64,000 bases of DNA from WLMZ01 sp038227995 (GCA_038227995.1 JBBRPP010000006.1:62001-126000); one strand, 5' to 3'; shown: positions 29,617 through 38,705, counted from the stretch's first letter. The notes: generated by a model not told the origin, from the letters alone. Translations and numbers: made by a program.

Positions 29617-30123
29617 ATGGGGGACGTCGCTGCCGGCACGGGACAGGCCGAGGACCTGACGCGGCCGACCTTCGATGCGTTCTTCGAGGACGGGTGGCCA
29701 CGCATGGCGGGACTCGCCGCGCTGCTGGTCGGCGACACGGCGCTCGGTGCCGAGATCGCGCAGGACGTGTTCGGTCAGGTGTACCGGCGTTGGGAGTCGA
29801 TCCAGAACCCCGACGTCTACGTGAAGGCCGCGATCCGGAACGAGGCGAGATCGCGACTGCGACGAATGTCTCGGCACCGGCTCGTGCCATTGGAAGGCCA
29901 GCACGCACCGGCGTCATCGGATCGAGCCCAGCAATCGGTGGTTCGCATCGATGTGCAGCGGGCGCTTGCCATCCTCAGCCCGTCGCACCACGAGGTGATC
30001 ATCCTGCGCTACTACGCCGGACTCTCCGACAGTGAGATCGCCACAGCGACGGGCATGCGTCTCGGCACCGTGAAGTCACGACTGCATCGCGCTCTCACCG
30101 CGCTCGAGAAGGAGTTGACGTGA
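29617..30123 (+). CDS. ECF-type (SigE family) RNA polymerase sigma factor (plus-strand pair)
   Basis: Sigma factor of 168 residues from ATG 29617; a GTG six bases upstream is also possible. Region 2 covers FDAFFEDGWPRMAGLAALLVG and AQDVFGQVYRRWESI. Region 4 is LSPSHHEVIILRYYAGLSDSEIA and TGMRLGTVKSRLHRALTAL. The stop overlaps the start of the membrane protein gene by 4 bp. It mirrors the sigma/partner pair on the other strand but shares little sequence with it. Confidence 0.9.
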   Translation: MGDVAAGTGQAEDLTRPTFDAFFEDGWPRMAGLAALLVGDTALGAEIAQDVFGQVYRRWESIQNPDVYVKAAIRNEARSRLRRMSRHRLVPLEGQHAPASSDRAQQSVVRIDVQRALAILSPSHHEVIILRYYAGLSDSEIATATGMRLGTVKSRLHRALTALEKELT

Positions 30124-31964
30124 ACACATCCGAACTCGAAGCGGCACTCGTCGATGCGCTGCACGACCTGGCGGCGCAGGCGGAACGGTCCGTGCGACCG
30201 GTCCTCACGAGCGCGCGCGAAGACCTCGCCCACGCCACGCCGAAGCAGCGACCTCGTCGACGCCAGATCGCGCTGATCGGCGGCATCTGCGTCGGTGCCG
30301 CGCTGACTGCGACCGTGATCGCCATCGTCGTGACCGCGAAGCATCGCGATCGGACGATCGTGTCTGCGCCACCGGAGACCACCACGTCGCCCTCCACCTC
30401 GTCGGCTGCGTCGACGACTGCCGCGACCACGAGCGCGACATCGCCGCCGCGATCGATCCCGTCACCGCCCGCGCCGTGGGATCCAAACACGACGCCGACG
30501 ACGACGGTCGCCGGGGACAAGCTGGTCGTGCTCGGGCAGACGTCGGATGGGGCAACGGTCGTGCAGGTCTTCGACCTCACGAAGAACGCATGGACCGGTC
30601 CGCAGACCGTGCCGATCCTGCCGGCCGGCGTGCTCACCGACAACGGACCTGGCGCATGGACCGGCACCGAGGTCGTGTACGCCGGCGCATCGTTCGACCC
30701 AGGTCTGCTGCAGTGGAAGGTGCAGAGCGGGTTCGATCCGGATCCGAACTTCCAACTGTGGTGGGCAACCTGGACCGGCCGGGAGGTCGTGTTCCTTCCC
30801 GGTGGCAAGGCGTACGACCCGGCCACCGACACCTGGCGCGTGATCGCCGGAACGCCGTTGGATCTGCGCGGCAGCAACCCGGCGTGGACCGGCGCACACA
30901 TCGACATCCGCGACGGCTCGGGAACGTGGTGGGCGTACAGCCCAGCGGACGACTCATGGGTTGCGCTCCCGGTGGGTGGCCCGACCGACGGCGCCCAATC
31001 CGCGGCCGCCTGGGACGGGACGAGTCTGGTGGTGGTCGCGCCGACGCTGTCCACGTATGTCTACGTCTCGTCGACGAAGCAGTGGGGACGCGTCGAAGGG
31101 TCGCCGATGCCGTCGTGCGACTCAGCGCTGCATGCGTCCGTCTCCGGAGAGCTCGTCGTGGTGGCCGGCACCGGTTGTGGCGCGAGTTCGTGGGTGGGCG
31201 GCATCTGGACCCATTTCGAGATCGGGGAGGCACGTGCCGAATGCCTGACGCAGATCGACACCACCCGCCTCTTCGACGCGTGCGCCAGCCGCGTGCTGCC
31301 GATCGAGACCATAGAGCCGTTGTCGGCGCCGACCGATTCGACGTCGAAGACCAACGCGTCGGGCACCACGGTTCCCGTCCCCCGGGTGGTGCCGGTCGAG
31401 CCCTCCATCGTGGCGACGATTCCGGTCACCGATGGCCGCTCGGCGATCGCGAGTGCGGGCGGGCGGATCTGGGTCGGCTCGCAGACCGGCGCGGAGATCG
31501 TCGGCATCGATCCTGCGTCGAACACGGTCGTCGCCCACATCGCCCGAGCGAACACCGTGGCGATGGCCATCGACGGGAACTCGGTCCTCGACGCGTGTTC
31601 GAACACGGACATCGCGGTCATCGATCCGCACACAGGGACCGTCACGAAGACGTTGCCCTACGGGTGCTTCTCCGGGCTGACGTTCGACGACCACGGCGAT
31701 CTCTGGATCGAATCGGGGATCAGGCTGACGGAGCTCGATGCGAGCGGAACAGTGCTCGGCACCGTCCCGATCTCGCGCGGTGGCTGGGGCGTGGCCTTCA
31801 AACGTATGCGGAGCAGAGTGGCGTCGGCATCGACCTGTCCGGTTCGCAGCTCTGGGTCGTCAGCCGTCCGCAACTCCTTCCCGCCGGAACCCAGATGGGT
31901 GGCGACCGCTTGGTCGCCGCCGACGCCAGCATTTGGATCACCGCCCAACAACCCGGCACGGTGA
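30120..31964 (+). CDS. One-TM protein with extracytoplasmic beta-propeller, sigma-factor partner (frameshifted)
   Basis: The open frame is 614 residues. A cytoplasmic head of about 50 residues leads to a TM helix (IALIGGICVGAALTATVIAIVV, about 51-72) and a Thr/Ser/Pro linker. A Kelch-like propeller with WTG and YDPATDTW motifs follows (about 130-400), then YVTN/NHL-like repeats (GRIWVGSQTGAEIVGIDP). After GGWGVAF near base 31800 the frame becomes low-quality, and the natural continuation QTYAEQSGVGIDLSG lies in the -1 frame. The last 55 residues of this frame are therefore probably not real. Partner of the preceding sigma factor by 4-bp overlap. Confidence 0.7.
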   Translation: MNTSELEAALVDALHDLAAQAERSVRPVLTSAREDLAHATPKQRPRRRQIALIGGICVGAALTATVIAIVVTAKHRDRTIVSAPPETTTSPSTSSAASTTAATTSATSPPRSIPSPPAPWDPNTTPTTTVAGDKLVVLGQTSDGATVVQVFDLTKNAWTGPQTVPILPAGVLTDNGPGAWTGTEVVYAGASFDPGLLQWKVQSGFDPDPNFQLWWATWTGREVVFLPGGKAYDPATDTWRVIAGTPLDLRGSNPAWTGAHIDIRDGSGTWWAYSPADDSWVALPVGGPTDGAQSAAAWDGTSLVVVAPTLSTYVYVSSTKQWGRVEGSPMPSCDSALHASVSGELVVVAGTGCGASSWVGGIWTHFEIGEARAECLTQIDTTRLFDACASRVLPIETIEPLSAPTDSTSKTNASGTTVPVPRVVPVEPSIVATIPVTDGRSAIASAGGRIWVGSQTGAEIVGIDPASNTVVAHIARANTVAMAIDGNSVLDACSNTDIAVIDPHTGTVTKTLPYGCFSGLTFDDHGDLWIESGIRLTELDASGTVLGTVPISRGGWGVAFKRMRSRVASASTCPVRSSGSSAVRNSFPPEPRWVATAWSPPTPAFGSPPNNPAR

Positions 31965-32338
31965 TCCGTGTCGACCCAGGCTCGTACGGCTGAACACGTC
32001 GATCAGCACCAGCGGTGTGAGCGGCGGTGGGCTGTACACATCGACGCCGCTCGACACGACCAGCGCTGCGGCCCTCTCCGACAGCCTCAACGCGACCGAA
32101 CCGTCGAACATCACGTCGGGCTGTCTCGTCGGCGAGAACTCGGCGCGCTACACCGCGATCGTGTTCGGTGTACCAGGCCGGCGCGATCGACGTCCGGCTC
32201 AAGGACTGGATCGGCTGCCCAGGGCTCACGAACGGCACTCGCGATTCCGGCGAGCTGATCAACGGCGTGGGCGAGGAGTTCATGAGTTTGCTCGACACCG
32301 ATGCCCGGCTCGCCCCGGACCCAACGCTCGGCCCCTGA
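31801..32338 (+). pseudogene. Displaced C-terminal remnants of the sigma-partner protein
   Basis: Three pieces of protein-like sequence in changing frames. The first runs from QTYAEQSGVGID to a stop at 31993. The second runs from about 31975 (LNTSISTSGVSGGG) to the segment ending ARYTAIVF near 32170. The third is YQAGAIDVRLKDWIGC to the stop at 32338. Each junction is a one-base shift (-1, -1, +1). Together they would complete a C-terminal domain. Either the gene is decaying or the assembly has several indels here. Confidence 0.6.
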
Positions 32339-32971
32339 TCACCGTCGTGTCTGCACGACGGCGTATTGGTACGGCCGGACCTGTGTCTCGTACTTCCACG
32401 TCGCGAACTCGACGATGTCACCAAGTTCGTCGAGCAATTGCCGCATGTGCTCATCGCTGCGACGGTAGAAGACGCGCTTCGGCTCGATGACGTCGCTCTC
32501 CTTGATGCCGTTGAGATCGTCATCGGAACCGCTCCCCCACACGCCGACTGCCATGAGCGAACCCGGTACGAGGACTCGATTCACCTCGGCGTACGTCTGC
32601 GTCCAGCGTTCGTCGGGCACGTGGATCAACACGCTCACCGTCCAGCACGCCTCGAACGATCTGGCGGCGAACGGCAGAGCGTGCACCGACCCGCAGACCG
32701 CGTCGACGCCATGAGCCCGAGCGATGCGCACGCTGTTCTCCGACAGGTCGAGCCCGACGACACCAGCGACGCCCGCCGCGCGAAACCGCGTCGCGTCCCG
32801 TCCCGTACCGCAGCCGATCTCCAGGAGGCGCCCGCATCCGTTCGCCGATATCTGCTGCGCGAAAGCCGTCTGGCGATGCACCATCTCGGCATCTCGCTGC
32901 CAGGTATCGCGAGCGGGCGCCTCCTGGTCGTAGTACTCGGCGAGGTCGAGAGCGAGACGATCGACATCCAT
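32339..32971 (-). CDS. Class I SAM-dependent methyltransferase
   Basis: Methyltransferase of 210 residues from ATG 32971 (MDVDRLALDL). The longer in-frame start overlaps the divergent oxidoreductase gene and is not used. SAM motif I is LLEIGCGTGRDATRF, the acidic end of strand 2 is GLDLSENSV, and a motif II-like stretch is SFEACWTVSVLIHVPDE. Methyltransferase_11 type. Substrate unknown. It ends directly against the decayed sigma-partner region. Confidence 0.85.
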   Translation of the reverse strand: MDVDRLALDLAEYYDQEAPARDTWQRDAEMVHRQTAFAQQISANGCGRLLEIGCGTGRDATRFRAAGVAGVVGLDLSENSVRIARAHGVDAVCGSVHALPFAARSFEACWTVSVLIHVPDERWTQTYAEVNRVLVPGSLMAVGVWGSGSDDDLNGIKESDVIEPKRVFYRRSDEHMRQLLDELGDIVEFATWKYETQVRPYQYAVVQTRR

Positions 32972-33012
32972 CCCGCGATTGTCCCATCGCTCCTGTCCTA
33001 GTCTGAGCACCG

Positions 33013-34071
33013 ATGAGAGCCTGGCGAGTGCACGACGTCGGAGAACCAGCGGACGTCTTGGTGCTGGAAGACGTCGAAGCGCCGACACCCGAAGCCCTCA
33101 GCGGTCTGCGGATGTCGATGGGTGGGTGGGTGCCTGTGGGCACGCCGTGGTCGGCGCCGGACCCGCACGACGACTGGGTGATCGTCGACGTCACGATGGC
33201 GGCGCTCGCCCTCCCTGACGTGACCATGGCGCGAGGGACGTATCCCGTACCGGTCCCTCGCCCGTACATCTCGGGCCAGGAGGGCGTCGGCGTCGTGACC
33301 GCCGCAGGACCGAAGTTGCAGCACCTCATCGGGCGACGCATCGGCGCGTGCATGATCCAGCCGTTCGGCAGCCTGGCCGAGGTCGCCGTGGGCGTGGGCA
33401 TGATCGTCGAGATCTCCGATTCGATGTCGGATGCCGACGCCGCGAGCCTGCTGATCCCCGCCCACACCGGCTATCACGCAGTCATCCGCCGCGGGCAGGT
33501 CACCGCAGGCGAAGTCGTCGCGGTGAGGGGCGCAAGTGGCGGTCTCGGCTCGGCGTGCGTACAACTCGCGCGCGCTGTCGGCGCCGAGGTGATCGCCGTC
33601 ATCGGTGGCACCGATGCGGTCGACAAGGCCACGCACTGCCGATCGATCGGCGCCACCTTGGTCGTCGACTCGACACATGAGGACGTCGCCGCCCGCCTGC
33701 GCGAGCTCACGGCGGGCCGAGGGGTCGACGTGATCATCGATCCGGTGCAGGGTCCCGATGCGGGAGCGATTCGAGCCGGGTTGCGGGTCGGTGGCCGACA
33801 CGTGCTGTGTGGCCACGCCGGCGGACTGCCCACGATCGACCCGGACTTCTACCTCCACAACCACACGCTGGTCGGTGTCACGCTGGGCGGCTACGGACCG
33901 GCGGAGATGCAGCGAATGCACGACGAGACCCAGGCCGCCATCGACGATCTCCTCGAACGAGGTCTGTACCACCCGACGCCCACAGAGATCATCGACTTCG
34001 CCGACGTCCCCGATGCGCTGACCCGCTTGGCGTCACGCAACACGGTCGGCCGCATCGTCGTCCGCTGCTGA
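33013..34071 (+). CDS. Zinc-free medium-chain (quinone-oxidoreductase-type) dehydrogenase
   Basis: MDR-superfamily NADPH oxidoreductase of 352 residues. The N-terminal catalytic fold has GQEGVGVVTAAG where zinc enzymes carry GHE, so no catalytic zinc is expected. The cofactor domain has RGASGGLGSACVQLARAVGAEVIAV in place of the usual AxxGGxG loop. Similar proteins reduce quinones or enones. It diverges from the methyltransferase with 41 bp between. Confidence 0.88.
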   Translation: MRAWRVHDVGEPADVLVLEDVEAPTPEALSGLRMSMGGWVPVGTPWSAPDPHDDWVIVDVTMAALALPDVTMARGTYPVPVPRPYISGQEGVGVVTAAGPKLQHLIGRRIGACMIQPFGSLAEVAVGVGMIVEISDSMSDADAASLLIPAHTGYHAVIRRGQVTAGEVVAVRGASGGLGSACVQLARAVGAEVIAVIGGTDAVDKATHCRSIGATLVVDSTHEDVAARLRELTAGRGVDVIIDPVQGPDAGAIRAGLRVGGRHVLCGHAGGLPTIDPDFYLHNHTLVGVTLGGYGPAEMQRMHDETQAAIDDLLERGLYHPTPTEIIDFADVPDALTRLASRNTVGRIVVRC

Positions 34072-34097
34072 ACCTCGACTGAACCATCCGAACTTCC

Positions 34098-34126
34098 GTT
34101 ACACAATTGTAACAATTGGTCCGTCA
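34098..34126 (+). promoter_or_regulatory. Putative MtrA-like box, second copy
   Basis: GTTAC, six bases (acaatt), GTAAC, then AATTGGTCCGTCA; 22 of 29 positions match 6635-6663. It ends 63 bp before the LPFTG surface-protein start. Here the first half also makes an inverted repeat (GTTAC/GTAAC). Binding by MtrA or a similar response regulator is inferred. Confidence 0.5.
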
Positions 34127-34188
34127 TCCGCCACGGCTGATGACCTTGTGCTCCTCGGGCGAGTCAAACAACCGAGGGGAAACACACC

Positions 34189-35328
34189 ATGCGTTCGACA
34201 ACGAGCATTCTGGTCAAGTTCGGAGTGGCCACGATCATGGCGACGCCGCTGCTCATCTCGACGGGGTCGAGCAGCAGTTCGGCATCGAGCAAACCGAAGG
34301 ACCTGATCGTGCCGTGCTCGACCGTCACCAACGTGCCGGTCGTCGGTTCGCTGTGCCCGGTCCTGCCGACGGTGACCGTCCCGGCCGTCGTTCCGACGCC
34401 GACCCTGCCGCCGCTGACGGTCCCGCCGCTCACGCTGCCGCCGATCAGCCTGCCTGCACTTCCCGCCGTCACGCTCCCGCCCGTCACGCTTCCGCCCGTC
34501 ACGCTTCCGGCCGTTCCCGCGACGCTGCCGGCCCTCCCGACCACGCCGGTGCTGCCGATCACCGCGCCGACGCTTCCGCCGGTGGCGATCGTGGTCGCTC
34601 CGACGCTGCCCAATCTCGCGTCCGTGTTCGCACCGGTCGTCGCCGCTGCCGCGCCGATCGCGGCGGCATCGCCCCCCATCGCCGCGGCGACGGGGCCGAT
34701 CGCCGGCGCACTGCTGCCGCTCACGACCATCACCCCACCGAACGTGTGCATCATCGTGGCCGTCGGCGCCACGCCGGCGTGCCCGGTGACCAACGGCAGC
34801 GTGCCCGGCGAAACGAACAACAGCGTCCCCGGACAGACCAACTCGAGTGTGCCCGGTGAAACCAACAGCAGCGTGCCGGGCCAATCGAACAACAGCGTCC
34901 CCGGACAAACCAACAACAGCGTTCCGGGCGAGACCAACGCGAGCGTGCCGGCCGGATCCGACACGACGGCGACCACGGCGCCATCGGGCAGCACGTGCAC
35001 GACGAACGCGAGTGTTCCCGACACGACGGTCACGAACTCGAGCGTCGTCACCAACCCGAGCGTGCCCGATGGCGCCACGAACTCCAGCGTCGTTGCGGCT
35101 CCGGCGGACCCGTGCGGAGCCCAGGTCGCCAGCGCGTCGCCAACTGCCAGAGCCGCCACCGCGAAGTCATCGGCCGCCGGCACCGACGGCTCAGCCGGCG
35201 GCGGACACCTCCCGTTCACGGGCGTCAGCCTCGTTGCCTTCCTGCTCGCCGGGCTGACTGCGATCTCATGGGGCACCGTGGCGCGGGCGATCGGGGCCCG
35301 ACGCGGCCGACGCGCAACGGCAGCGTGA
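34189..35328 (+). CDS. LPFTG-anchored, Pro/Val/Leu-rich surface protein with octapeptide repeats
   Basis: Secreted wall protein of 379 residues. A signal peptide lies in the first 30-40. Residues about 55-130 are a low-complexity LP/VP/TLPP stalk. An Ala/Ile/Pro segment follows, then seven octapeptides of type N-x-S-V-P-G-E/Q-T (about 202-257) and a Thr/Ser/Val region with dispersed NxSV motifs. The end is LPFTG (341-345), a hydrophobic stretch and an Arg-rich tail, a sortase signal. The GAGGGGA site fits the ATG. It shares its upstream element and sorting signal type with the chaplin-like protein. No known fold. Confidence 0.75.
   Translation: MRSTTSILVKFGVATIMATPLLISTGSSSSSASSKPKDLIVPCSTVTNVPVVGSLCPVLPTVTVPAVVPTPTLPPLTVPPLTLPPISLPALPAVTLPPVTLPPVTLPAVPATLPALPTTPVLPITAPTLPPVAIVVAPTLPNLASVFAPVVAAAAPIAAASPPIAAATGPIAGALLPLTTITPPNVCIIVAVGATPACPVTNGSVPGETNNSVPGQTNSSVPGETNSSVPGQSNNSVPGQTNNSVPGETNASVPAGSDTTATTAPSGSTCTTNASVPDTTVTNSSVVTNPSVPDGATNSSVVAAPADPCGAQVASASPTARAATAKSSAAGTDGSAGGGHLPFTGVSLVAFLLAGLTAISWGTVARAIGARRGRRATAA
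34792..34959 (+). repeat. Seven 24-bp tandem repeats encoding NxSVPG(E/Q)T
   Basis: Seven in-frame units start at 34792, 34816, 34840, 34864, 34888, 34912 and 34936. Most positions are conserved in DNA as well as protein. The last unit is degenerate (NASVPAGS). Near-identity suggests recent slippage or recombination, so copy number probably varies among strains. Confidence 0.88.
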
Positions 35329-35375
35329 GCTCCTCACAACGGCGGCGACACAACAGGAACAGCACGGCGACGACG

Positions 35376-36779
35376 ATGAGCGACCTCCTTGGCCGGGTGA
35401 GCACGATGCGCCGCAGCGTCGTCGGCGCCGCACTCTGCTGTGCCGTGCTCACCAGTCCATTCCTGGAGACGCTCGCCGCCGACCAGACGAACGACGAGGC
35501 CGTCGCGTCGGCGGAGGCGCCGACCGCACCCGCACCCGCACCCGTACCCGCACCCGTGACGACGCAACCGTCGACACCCGCGATCGTCGGCCGCACGCCG
35601 ACGATCGCGTTGCCGGCAGCGCCCGCACCCGCACCCACACCTGCTGCGAACATCGTGAGCGCCACCGCTGCCCAACCCACGGTCGCGCTCGACCCTCAGT
35701 GGCGGTCCAAGATCTCGCCGGACTATCTCGTCGAGGACGCGGGCTGCGCGAAGGATCTGTCGGCCGCGGGGCTGGCGGCATTTCTCGCTCAGCCGCTCGG
35801 CTCCATCAAGGGGTTCGACGAACCGCGTGCGTATCCGCTGGGTGACGGCCGGACACTGTGGGCACTGCAGGATGCGTTCGTCGACGAGACCGGCCGGGCC
35901 ACGTCGTTCGCGCACATGGGCTACGCCAACTCGATGATGCTGATCCAGGACGGCAGCTGCTTCACCTCGCTGCGACGCGGGACGACATCGAAGACGCTCG
36001 CGTTCGAGCTCGGCACTGGAGCGATCGACTTCAACCACTACTTCTGGCCGGCCGGCGGCGTGGCGAACGGCGGCACCCTGCAGATGTTCTGGATGGAGAT
36101 GGCTCGTGATCCGAAGATCGCCGATCCTCTCGACGGCATCGCCCTGCACCCGGCATCGACGTGGTTGGCGACCTACGACATCGCCACCATGCAGCGACTG
36201 TCGTTCGTCCCGGCACCGAATTCCGGTGTCCTTCCGGTCTACGGCTACACCGTCGTTCAGAGCGGCAGCTGGGACTACCTGTTCGGCAACACGTACCTGC
36301 AGAACTTCGTCCTCGAAGGCGGACACGCCAACGGCCCGCACACCGCGACGAAGATGTTCCTCGCCCGCGTGCCCGCGGGGCACCTCGAGGCGAGCGCGAC
36401 CTACTGGAACGGCACCGACTGGTCGAGCGACGCCGGCACAGCGGCGCCGATCTCCAGCCGCTCCTGGACCGAGAACCTGATGCTGCCGGTGATGATCGGC
36501 GATCAATGGGTGTCAGCCACCAAGATCGACGGCTTCCAGGGCAGCACCGTCAGCATCGACACCGCACCCGAGCCATGGGGACCGTGGACGACCGTGAAGA
36601 CCATCCCAGCGATCCCCCGCGGCGATCCGACGGACATGGTCACGTATCACGCGCTGGTGTTGCCGTACCTCGATCCCAGCGGCGCGTTGATCGTGAGCCT
36701 GTCGCAGATCACCCTGCACCTCGGTGACGTCGACGCCCCGCCGAAGTACCGACCCAACGTGTTCACGGTCGCGATCTGA
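35376..36779 (+). CDS. Secreted protein of unknown function (DUF4185-like propeller possible)
   Basis: Protein of 467 residues from ATG 35376; a second start at 35406 (MRRSVVGAALCC) would give a tighter signal peptide. A secretion signal is followed by a Pro/Ala/Val linker with repeated AP dipeptides (about 48-100). The folded domain contains repeated aromatic/Gly blocks such as WALQDAFVDE, LQMFWMEMAR and TYWNGTDW. These resemble DUF4185 or sialidase-like propellers, but the match is weak. It lies 47 bp after the LPFTG gene and may be cotranscribed with it. Function unknown. Confidence 0.7.
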   Translation: MSDLLGRVSTMRRSVVGAALCCAVLTSPFLETLAADQTNDEAVASAEAPTAPAPAPVPAPVTTQPSTPAIVGRTPTIALPAAPAPAPTPAANIVSATAAQPTVALDPQWRSKISPDYLVEDAGCAKDLSAAGLAAFLAQPLGSIKGFDEPRAYPLGDGRTLWALQDAFVDETGRATSFAHMGYANSMMLIQDGSCFTSLRRGTTSKTLAFELGTGAIDFNHYFWPAGGVANGGTLQMFWMEMARDPKIADPLDGIALHPASTWLATYDIATMQRLSFVPAPNSGVLPVYGYTVVQSGSWDYLFGNTYLQNFVLEGGHANGPHTATKMFLARVPAGHLEASATYWNGTDWSSDAGTAAPISSRSWTENLMLPVMIGDQWVSATKIDGFQGSTVSIDTAPEPWGPWTTVKTIPAIPRGDPTDMVTYHALVLPYLDPSGALIVSLSQITLHLGDVDAPPKYRPNVFTVAI

Positions 36780-36792
36780 TCGGGGCGGACCG

Positions 36793-37641
36793 CTACGACA
36801 GGACGCGCTTGCGGAAGCCGGCGACGCCGGACCGCAACAGCAGCAGACCGACACCGGCCAACACCAACAGAACCACCCAGAAGGCCATGTGCGGAACGCC
36901 CGTCGTCAGCGACGCACGCATGCCCTCGCTGAGGTAGACCAGCGGGTTCAACAGCACGACGATCTGCAACCAGCGCAACGGCTCGAGCGACTGCCACGGG
37001 TAGTAGACAGCGCCGAGGAACGTCATCGGGATGACGAGCAGACCGAAGATCAGCGGCACCTGGCGGGGCTCGACGCGAGTACCGACGAACAGCCCCAGTG
37101 ATGCGCTCATGAACGCACCGAGGACGAGCATCGGGATCAGCATCACGAAGTTGATGTGCAGGTGGATCTTCGTCGCCGGGATGAACAACCCCATCGGGAA
37201 CACGAGCACAGCGGCGATCAACGCCTGCACTCCTCCGGCCACGACCTTCTCGATCGCGATCGCGCCGACCGGCAGTGGAGCCAGAACACGGTCCTCGATC
37301 TCACGGGTGTATCCGAAGTCCTGCACGAGCGGAAGGGCGACGGACTGGATGCCCTGGAAGATCATCGTGCTCGCGATCACGCCACCGACGAGCAGCGTCG
37401 AGAACCGCGCCGCGCCACCGCCGCCACCGACGCCCTGGCCGATCTTGGGGAACACGTACGTGAAGACGAAGACGAGCAGCAACGGCTGCATGACCGTGCG
37501 AGCCAGGAACATCTTGAACTCCTTGCGGAGCACGGTGATGTCGCGGGCGAGCAGTGCCATGAACGCCGCCATCGCTGTCGCGGTCGGCGCCCCGTCGGCG
37601 CCGGCGGGAACGGTGCCCTGAGTTTCGGTGAGCGTGGACAT
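36793..37641 (-). CDS. ABC-2 type exporter permease
   Basis: Membrane subunit of 282 residues, starting at ATG 37641, which overlaps the ATPase stop by one base (TGATG). About six TM segments, with MQPLLLVFVFTYVFPKIG early and the ABC-2 motif VPLIFGLLVIPMTFLGAVYYPWQSL late. A Gly run (GVGGGGGAA) sits in the first external loop. Together with the upstream ATPase it forms a DrrAB/NodIJ-like exporter. Substrate unknown. Confidence 0.92.
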   Translation of the reverse strand: MSTLTETQGTVPAGADGAPTATAMAAFMALLARDITVLRKEFKMFLARTVMQPLLLVFVFTYVFPKIGQGVGGGGGAARFSTLLVGGVIASTMIFQGIQSVALPLVQDFGYTREIEDRVLAPLPVGAIAIEKVVAGGVQALIAAVLVFPMGLFIPATKIHLHINFVMLIPMLVLGAFMSASLGLFVGTRVEPRQVPLIFGLLVIPMTFLGAVYYPWQSLEPLRWLQIVVLLNPLVYLSEGMRASLTTGVPHMAFWVVLLVLAGVGLLLLRSGVAGFRKRVLS

Positions 37642-38705
37642 CAGTCGCGCAGGTCCTTCCCGGTGAGTTGGATGAAGACGGTCTCCAGCGTGGGCTCCGC
37701 GACCGAGACGTCGGAGACATCGAAGCCGGCATCGGCCGCGCTCGTCATCAGCCGCGGCACGATGCCGCGGCCACCGCGCACGTGCACCTCGACGCCGCGA
37801 GGCGAAGCCTCCGCTTTGACCACGTTCTCGGCGCCGGCCAGCACCGAGGCGAGCGCTGCCGGGTTCCCATCGGCGGTCACCGTGACGACGGTGTCGGCAT
37901 CGACCGAGCGCTTCAACCCGGCGGGCGTGTCGAGGGCGAGCATTCGCCCGTGGTCCATGATCGCCAGTCGCCCGCAGAGCGTGTCGGCTTCCTCCATGTA
38001 GTGCGTCGTCAGCAGCACGGTCTGACCGCTCTGGTTCAGCTCGCGGATCAACTCCCACAGGCTGAGCCTGGTCTGCGGGTCCAGACCGGCAGTCGGCTCG
38101 TCGAGGAACAACACCGACGGTTTGTGCATGATCGATCGGGCCACCATCAGTCGCTGGGCCAGGCCGCCCGACAGCGTTGGCACACCGGCGGCACGCTTGT
38201 CGGTGAGCTTGAAGACTTCGAGCAGCCGATCGGCCTCGGCCTTGGCCTCCTTGGCCGGCATCCCGAAATACCGCCCGTGATAGATCAGGTTCTCGCGAAC
38301 GTCGAGGGCGCGGTCGAGCGTGTTGGTCTGCGTCACGACACCGATGTGCTGCTTGGCCCGGGCAGGCTCGGCGATGACGTCGACCCCTGCCACCATCGCC
38401 ATGCCCGAGGTCGGGATCACGCGGGTGGTCAACATCCCGATCGTGGTGGTCTTGCCCGCACCGTTGGGTCCCAGCAGCCCGAAGATCTCACCCCGTGCGA
38501 CTTCGAGATCGAGCGAGTCGACAGCCGCGTCCCGCGGTTTCTGCGGCCCGTCAGCGCTCGGAGGACGGCCGGGAGGCCCGCCGGGGGGACGTGCCCCTGG
38601 AGGCCCGAAACCACCGAACGCTGGTGCGCCCGCATAGACCTTGCGCAAGTTCTGGGTGCGGATGACCGCACCTGAATCGCTTCTGCCGTTCATCATCGTC
38701 GCCAT
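37641..38705 (-). CDS. ABC exporter ATP-binding protein with a Gly/Pro-rich insert
   Basis: ATPase of 354 residues. Walker A is GPNGAGKTTT, signature LSGGLAQRLMVARS, Walker B VLFLDEPTAGLDP, switch LLTTHYMEEAD. A C-terminal DUF4162-like domain is present. Unusually, residues about 27-60, between the first beta strand and the ATP-binding core, are a Gly/Pro/Ala insert (FGPPGARPPGGPPGRPPS). Such inserts are normally absent from DrrA proteins. It is paired with the following permease and divergent from the aminotransferase operon. Start ATG 38705; a second ATG lies three codons in. Confidence 0.92.
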   Translation of the reverse strand: MATMMNGRSDSGAVIRTQNLRKVYAGAPAFGGFGPPGARPPGGPPGRPPSADGPQKPRDAAVDSLDLEVARGEIFGLLGPNGAGKTTTIGMLTTRVIPTSGMAMVAGVDVIAEPARAKQHIGVVTQTNTLDRALDVRENLIYHGRYFGMPAKEAKAEADRLLEVFKLTDKRAAGVPTLSGGLAQRLMVARSIMHKPSVLFLDEPTAGLDPQTRLSLWELIRELNQSGQTVLLTTHYMEEADTLCGRLAIMDHGRMLALDTPAGLKRSVDADTVVTVTADGNPAALASVLAGAENVVKAEASPRGVEVHVRGGRGIVPRLMTSAADAGFDVSDVSVAEPTLETVFIQLTGKDLRD

